DNA of 64,000 nt, from contig JBMNMU010000001.1 in the NCBI GenBank assembly GCA_050953505.1, forward strand, positions 1,240,001 to 1,304,000. The letters run 5' to 3'. Numbering within the stretch: position 1 is the stretch's first letter; the number at the start of each line of letters is the position of its first letter. The notes below the pieces were generated by a model. It was not told where the DNA came from, did no database searches, and saw nothing but the letters and a program-made list of their open reading frames with translations. Below are positions 60,132 through 64,000 of this stretch, one piece after another. Both the position numbers and the translations under genes were made by a program. The DNA is from JBMNMU01 sp050953505. GTDB taxonomy: Bacteria; Bacillota; Clostridia; Peptostreptococcales; Anaerovoracaceae.

Positions 60132-61697
60132 TCAATATCTATACATCTTATCTAAACTTCTATATTGTATTGCCTCTGCAATATGCTCTATCAAAATCTG
60201 TTGGGACCCTTCCATATCAGCTATGGTTCTACCCAATTTAATGATCTTATTGTGAGCCCTGGCACTTAGGCCAAGCCTTTGAAAAGCCTCCTCTAAAAGC
60301 TTTCTTGTTGCTTTATCTAACGGACAATATTTCCTCATCAGCTGTGGGGTTAGTTGAGAATTATAAGTGATTTTCTCATTTTTATACCTTTCTAGTTGTA
60401 TATTTCTTGCACCTTCTACCTCTGCTCTCATTGTCTCTGAGCTCACTTGTTTGTTTTTTCTTACTTGGAAAGAATCTAAATTGGAATTTTCTCTTTCAAC
60501 AAGTTCTCTATATTTTACTGGTAGTATTTCAATGTGCATATCAATTCTATCTAACAGAGGGCCAGAAATTTTTGATAAGTATTGCCGAATTTGGGTTGGG
60601 GTACAGGTGCATTGATGTGTTTCATCTCCATAAAATCCACAAGGACAAGGATTCATTGAAGCAAGGAGCAAAAATTTAGATGGAAATGTCAGTGTACCTT
60701 TTACCCTGGAAATGGTCACTTTTTCATCTTCCATGGGCTGTCTTAACATTTCCAGCGTGTTCCTTTTAAATTCTGGGAGCTCATCCAAAAAAAGCACCCC
60801 ATAATGAGCTAAAGAGACCTCACCCGGTTTTGGACTAGTTCCTCCACCTATAAGAGCAGAGCTTGAAACAGTATGGTGAGGAGAACGAAAAGGCCTTTCT
60901 TTAATAATTGGCAAGCCCTCCGACAGTTCGCCAGAAATGCTATAAATTTTTGTAACCTCTAGACACTCATCAAAGGTCATTTTAGGCATAATTGTGGGAA
61001 TTCTCCTTGCCATCATGGTCTTTCCTGCACCAGGAGGCCCGATAAGCAGTACATTATGGGTAGCCGCCGCAGCTAGCTGAAGGGCTCTTTTTACTGTATC
61101 CTGACCAGCTACATCGGAAAAATCCTCTGTGTATACTTTGTCATCTGCTAAAACATCCACAGGGTTTATATAAGGAGATATTGAATCGTTACCTAAAAAA
61201 TAATCAACAATTTCAGAAAGATGCTTTACTGCAAAAATCTCTACATCATCTACAACAGACGCCTCTTCCGCATTAACTGCCGGCAATATAATTTTCCTAA
61301 TCCCTTGGTTTCGAAGACCTATAACCAAGGGCAAAACTCCATGAAAACCGATAATATGCCCATCTAAGGTAAGCTCCCCTAAAAAAGCATACTCCTTCAC
61401 ATTTTCTTCAGGAATCATTCCAATAGAACTTAAAACACTTACGGCTATAGGTAAATCAAAATGCGTACCCTCTTTTTTTATACCAGCAGGGGCTAAATTG
61501 ATGGTAATTCGCTTTGCGGGAAATTTGTAGCCTGAATTGATAATAGCAGTCCTGATTCTTTCTTTAGATTCTCTTACCGATATATCAGGTAGTCCGACCA
61601 CTGTAAAAGCTGGTAAGCCAGGAGATAAATCCGTTTCAACTATGACAACCTCAGATGCAAGTCCGAATAAAGATCCGCTTTTAACCTGGGAATACAT
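60132..61697 (-). CDS. ComM/YifB-family Mg chelatase-like AAA protein
   Basis: A 521-residue AAA+ protein. An N-terminal Lon-like S5 fold (1-170) is followed by GPPGAGKTMMARRIPTIMP (Walker A) and LFLDELPEF (Walker B), the chelatase-type linker with a four-Cys cluster CPCGFYGDETHQCTC, and a C-terminal helical lid. Orthologues act as hexameric helicases in branch migration during transformation. Next to dprA. Confidence 0.93.
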   Translation of the reverse strand: MYSQVKSGSLFGLASEVVIVETDLSPGLPAFTVVGLPDISVRESKERIRTAIINSGYKFPAKRITINLAPAGIKKEGTHFDLPIAVSVLSSIGMIPEENVKEYAFLGELTLDGHIIGFHGVLPLVIGLRNQGIRKIILPAVNAEEASVVDDVEIFAVKHLSEIVDYFLGNDSISPYINPVDVLADDKVYTEDFSDVAGQDTVKRALQLAAAATHNVLLIGPPGAGKTMMARRIPTIMPKMTFDECLEVTKIYSISGELSEGLPIIKERPFRSPHHTVSSSALIGGGTSPKPGEVSLAHYGVLFLDELPEFKRNTLEMLRQPMEDEKVTISRVKGTLTFPSKFLLLASMNPCPCGFYGDETHQCTCTPTQIRQYLSKISGPLLDRIDMHIEILPVKYRELVERENSNLDSFQVRKNKQVSSETMRAEVEGARNIQLERYKNEKITYNSQLTPQLMRKYCPLDKATRKLLEEAFQRLGLSARAHNKIIKLGRTIADMEGSQQILIEHIAEAIQYRSLDKMYRY

Positions 61698-61721
61698 AAT
61701 ACCTCCTCTGAATGATTACTA

Positions 61722-62063
61722 TCATTCAACGTTTTTTATTTGATGAATATAAGCCCTTCCATTTGCGACGAGAATCTCAATGACATCAATCCGCATGTCT
61801 GTGCAATGCAAATTTCTAATTAAGGAATAGTAGTTGATGGTTCTCCTTATATGGTGCAATTTGGTCGCGGTAATGGACTCACTAGGTAAGCCATAGCTCA
61901 GGTTTCTTCTAGTCTTTACTTCAATAAAAACCAACACTTCTTTATCCATGGCAATAATATCTATTTCTCCAATCCTACACCGAAAGTTTTTTTCTAGGAT
62001 TTTATATCCATTTTTAACCAAAAACCTTGTTGCTGCATTTTCTCCCCATTCTCCTAAACTCAA
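61722..62063 (-). CDS. yraN: UPF0102 nuclease-like protein YraN
   Basis: A 113-residue endonuclease-fold protein. GEWGENAATRFLVKNGYKILEKNFRCRIGEIDIIAMDKEVLVFIEVKTR contains the PD-(D/E)XK-type motif (GEID, IEVK). TTG start behind GAGGGAGTAGGT. It follows comM in the usual rnhB-yraN-comM-dprA neighbourhood. Its exact cellular role is unclear. Confidence 0.9.
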   Translation of the reverse strand: MSLGEWGENAATRFLVKNGYKILEKNFRCRIGEIDIIAMDKEVLVFIEVKTRRNLSYGLPSESITATKLHHIRRTINYYSLIRNLHCTDMRIDVIEILVANGRAYIHQIKNVE

Positions 62064-62150
62064 ACCTACTCCCTCTCTATCCTATATTATCATACTTTGT
62101 AATGTTTTACATATAATACCATATACCCTTTTTTATGTCAAACTGATATT

Positions 62151-62184
62151 AAAAAAAGACAGCTCACTTAACAAAAGAACTGCC
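62151..62184 (-). terminator. Terminator of the MBL hydrolase gene
   Basis: GGCAGTTC pairs with GAGCTGTC with two G-U pairs, followed on the minus strand by TTTTTTT, 30 bp after the gene. Confidence 0.65.
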
Positions 62185-62210
62185 CTCTCATATGTTTATT
62201 CTTATTAGTT

Positions 62211-62807
62211 TCAATTATTTACAGCATCAATAAATTCTTGATTATGCTTTCGTACATATTTCATGGTGCAGGAATCTCCATGACCCGGGTAAATGACAAT
62301 TTCATTGCTCCACTTATTTATTACATTAAGCATTGTAGCTTTCATTTCTTCTGGAGAACCATCTTCTAGGTCCGTTCGGCCAATATCCACATTAAAAATC
62401 GTATCACCAGTAAAAGCTAGCTTCTTCTTTTCCGAATAATAACAGACGCTCCCCTTTGTGTGCCCTGGAGTATGCATGACTACTAACTCCTCATCTCCAA
62501 AGGTAAGAACATCTCCATCCTCCTGCATCACATCCACTTCTTTTTTATAAATATCAGTATCTGCTCTATGCAAATGAACAGGACACCCTGTTGCTTCTTT
62601 TATTTTTGCTACCCCGCCTACGTGATCATAGTGGTGATGTGTTAGAAGTATACCCTTAACCTTTAGATCCAGCGCTTCTACCTCCTTTACGAATCTTTCT
62701 CCGTTATAACCAGGGTCTATAATATAGCATTCTCTTTGATTGGGATCGTACACAATATAGCCGTTACTTTCAAGTGTTCCACCGATTAGCCTTTTTATTT
62801 TCATCAT
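62211..62807 (-). CDS. MBL-fold metallohydrolase (glyoxalase II-like)
   Basis: A 198-residue metallo-beta-lactamase-fold hydrolase. Metal ligands are in LLTHHHYDHVGG (HxHxDH), HTPGHTKGSVCYY and GDTIFNVDIGRTDL, with YPGHGD near the end. It resembles YcbL/GloB-like glyoxalase II enzymes of ~200 residues. GAGGAGTAGTT precedes tandem ATGs. Substrate not determined. Confidence 0.88.
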   Translation of the reverse strand: MMKIKRLIGGTLESNGYIVYDPNQRECYIIDPGYNGERFVKEVEALDLKVKGILLTHHHYDHVGGVAKIKEATGCPVHLHRADTDIYKKEVDVMQEDGDVLTFGDEELVVMHTPGHTKGSVCYYSEKKKLAFTGDTIFNVDIGRTDLEDGSPEEMKATMLNVINKWSNEIVIYPGHGDSCTMKYVRKHNQEFIDAVNN

Positions 62808-63077
62808 AACTACTCCTCACTTTTGTAATTTACTTCATTCTTCATTTTCTGATATATTTTGTGCTACAGACCATGCATTTTATCCATCATTTTAGCAAAA
62901 ATTAACTATTAAGGCAATTGTTCAGTCCCTGTCAAACACACAATTATTTTCAAGTATATCATCTATTGAATATCAAAGGATATTGCTTTATTAATTAATA
63001 GTGGTAAAATAATTTGTATTATTATAGATAAGATATGAGCGGGCTGACCTGCTTAGATACATTGAAAGGAAATTAGC

Positions 63078-64000
63078 ATGAAGATTGCCATTGTAGGTGC
63101 CGGAAAGCTGGGAATTAGAATTATTGAAGCACTCTTAGGCGGAGACCACTCCGTTACAGTTATTGATAAAGACGAGGCCCTTTTGCAAAAACTAAACTCC
63201 CAATTAGATATTTTAACCGTATTGGGGAATGGTAAGCAAATCAGCCTTTTAAATAATATAAATATATCTTCTTATGACTATCTTATCGCCGCTACCAATT
63301 CAGATGAGAAAAACATCGTTATCTGCGCTTTTGCAAAGCAGTTGGGTTGTTCGAAAGTCATAGCCCGGGTGCGGGACCCAGAGCACATGAATCAGTTTGA
63401 CTTTATAAAAAATACGATGCATATCGACTATCTGGTGAACCCCGACCTTTCTATATCATTAGAAATTCATAAGTACCTTGTAGAAAAATATACACTAACC
63501 AACGGGATTTTTTCGACCGGTAAAATAGCCCTCCTTGAATTCTCTGCCGATAAAATGCCAGAAATTATCGATCTAACCATAGATCGCATTGTTAAAAGGC
63601 TGGGCAATATGAAGGTCGTTGCCATATCACGAAACGGAAAGGTCATTATCCCTAAGGGAGATTCTGTGGTTATTCAGGATGATAGTCTTTACGTAGTAGG
63701 GGAAAACAATCCGATCATGGAGCTTAATGCCCATGTGCATGAAAAAGGTAAATACACAAAACTGCAAAAAGTAATGATTGTAGGTGGAGGAAAAACTGGC
63801 CTATATTTAGCGCAAAAGCTTGCTGACTCTGGCATCGCCGTGAAAATCATAGAAAGAGATAAAGCCCGGTGTCAATACCTTTCAGCTCATCTGGATGATG
63901 TGCTGGTTTTACATGGTGATGCTACTGATATTACCCTTCTTGAAGAAGAAAACATTGACGAAATGGATGCTTTTGTTACGGCTACCGGCTTTGATGAGGA
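63078..64000 (+). CDS. trkA: TrkA potassium uptake protein, N-terminal part
   Basis: The NAD-binding subunit of the Trk K+ channel, cut by the right edge after about 307 codons. RCK-N domain 1 starts MKIAIVGAGKLGIRIIEALL (GxGxLG), followed by a TrkA-C-like domain with IVKRLGNMKVVAISRNG. The second RCK domain starts IVGGGKTGLYLAQKL near residue 233, matching the two-domain TrkA layout of ~450 residues. AAAGGAAATTAGC precedes the ATG. Divergent from the MBL gene. Confidence 0.93.
   Translation, partial: MKIAIVGAGKLGIRIIEALLGGDHSVTVIDKDEALLQKLNSQLDILTVLGNGKQISLLNNINISSYDYLIAATNSDEKNIVICAFAKQLGCSKVIARVRDPEHMNQFDFIKNTMHIDYLVNPDLSISLEIHKYLVEKYTLTNGIFSTGKIALLEFSADKMPEIIDLTIDRIVKRLGNMKVVAISRNGKVIIPKGDSVVIQDDSLYVVGENNPIMELNAHVHEKGKYTKLQKVMIVGGGKTGLYLAQKLADSGIAVKIIERDKARCQYLSAHLDDVLVLHGDATDITLLEEENIDEMDAFVTATGFDE

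Overview
The window looks like a chromosomal segment of a low-GC, spore-forming anaerobic Firmicute of class Clostridia. The evidence is AT-rich intergenic DNA, strong Shine-Dalgarno sites with frequent TTG/GTG starts, a trimeric NAD-linked [FeFe] hydrogenase, the sporulation protein YunB, CodY, HslVU, and the operon def-fmt-yugP-rsmB-prpC-prkC-rsgA-rpe. An Alkaliphilus-like lineage is possible, but genus cannot be settled from the sequence alone.

Layout. 0-5 kb: ylxM and the hydrogenase operon hydC-hydB-hydA, with a Rex-like operator over its promoter. 5-10 kb: sppA, then a divergent GntR/ABC-transporter operon. 10-15 kb: ribosomal protein L25/Ctc, an HI0933-type flavoprotein, a DUF2007-like protein and thrS. 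15-21.5 kb: a compact Tad-like secretion/pilus operon (CpaB, CpaE, CpaF, TadB, TadC, two 46-48 aa pilin-like peptides, two pseudopilin-like proteins and a permuted NlpC/P60-type cysteine peptidase). 21.5-22.4 kb: a gene-free control region with a consensus promoter, a perfect palindrome, a C-rich leader, a ~105-bp tandem repeat array and a foldable element. 22.4-34.2 kb: a housekeeping run from queH, asnA and priA to rpe. 34.5-36 kb: ytqA and tdk. 36.2-37.9 kb: sixteen tRNA genes with two consensus promoters. 38.3-42.5 kb: a DUF2284 protein, a YigZ-family protein, hflX, yunB and codY. 42.6-59 kb: the hslVU/topA locus, whose hslU is split. 59-64 kb: dprA, comM, yraN, an MBL-fold hydrolase and the start of trkA.

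The most unusual feature is at hslU. The native gene is cut at about codon 92 by 12.3 kb of foreign DNA. Both halves remain open, and an 8-bp sequence (ACAGAAGT) is present at both junctions. Directly after the 5' junction, in the same orientation as hslV, the insert carries a 59-codon ORF and a complete but divergent hslU. Its codons differ at exactly the insertion point. The island therefore appears to disrupt a conserved gene while supplying a recoded replacement. A third, decayed hslU tail lies in the middle of the island and is itself interrupted by an IS66 element, which suggests repeated insertion at this locus. The cargo includes a restriction-modification pair whose methyltransferase is frameshifted, an IS21 element, an IS66 element, and a small set of uncharacterised genes that may be defensive. 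No integrase was recognised.

How the genes work together. HydABC links NADH and reduced ferredoxin to H2. PrkC and PrpC form a kinase/phosphatase pair beside ribosome-maturation genes (rsgA, rsmB) and translation-initiation genes (fmt, def). hslV plus the island hslU should still give an HslVU protease. codY keeps its own promoter and terminator context, so the island need not silence it.
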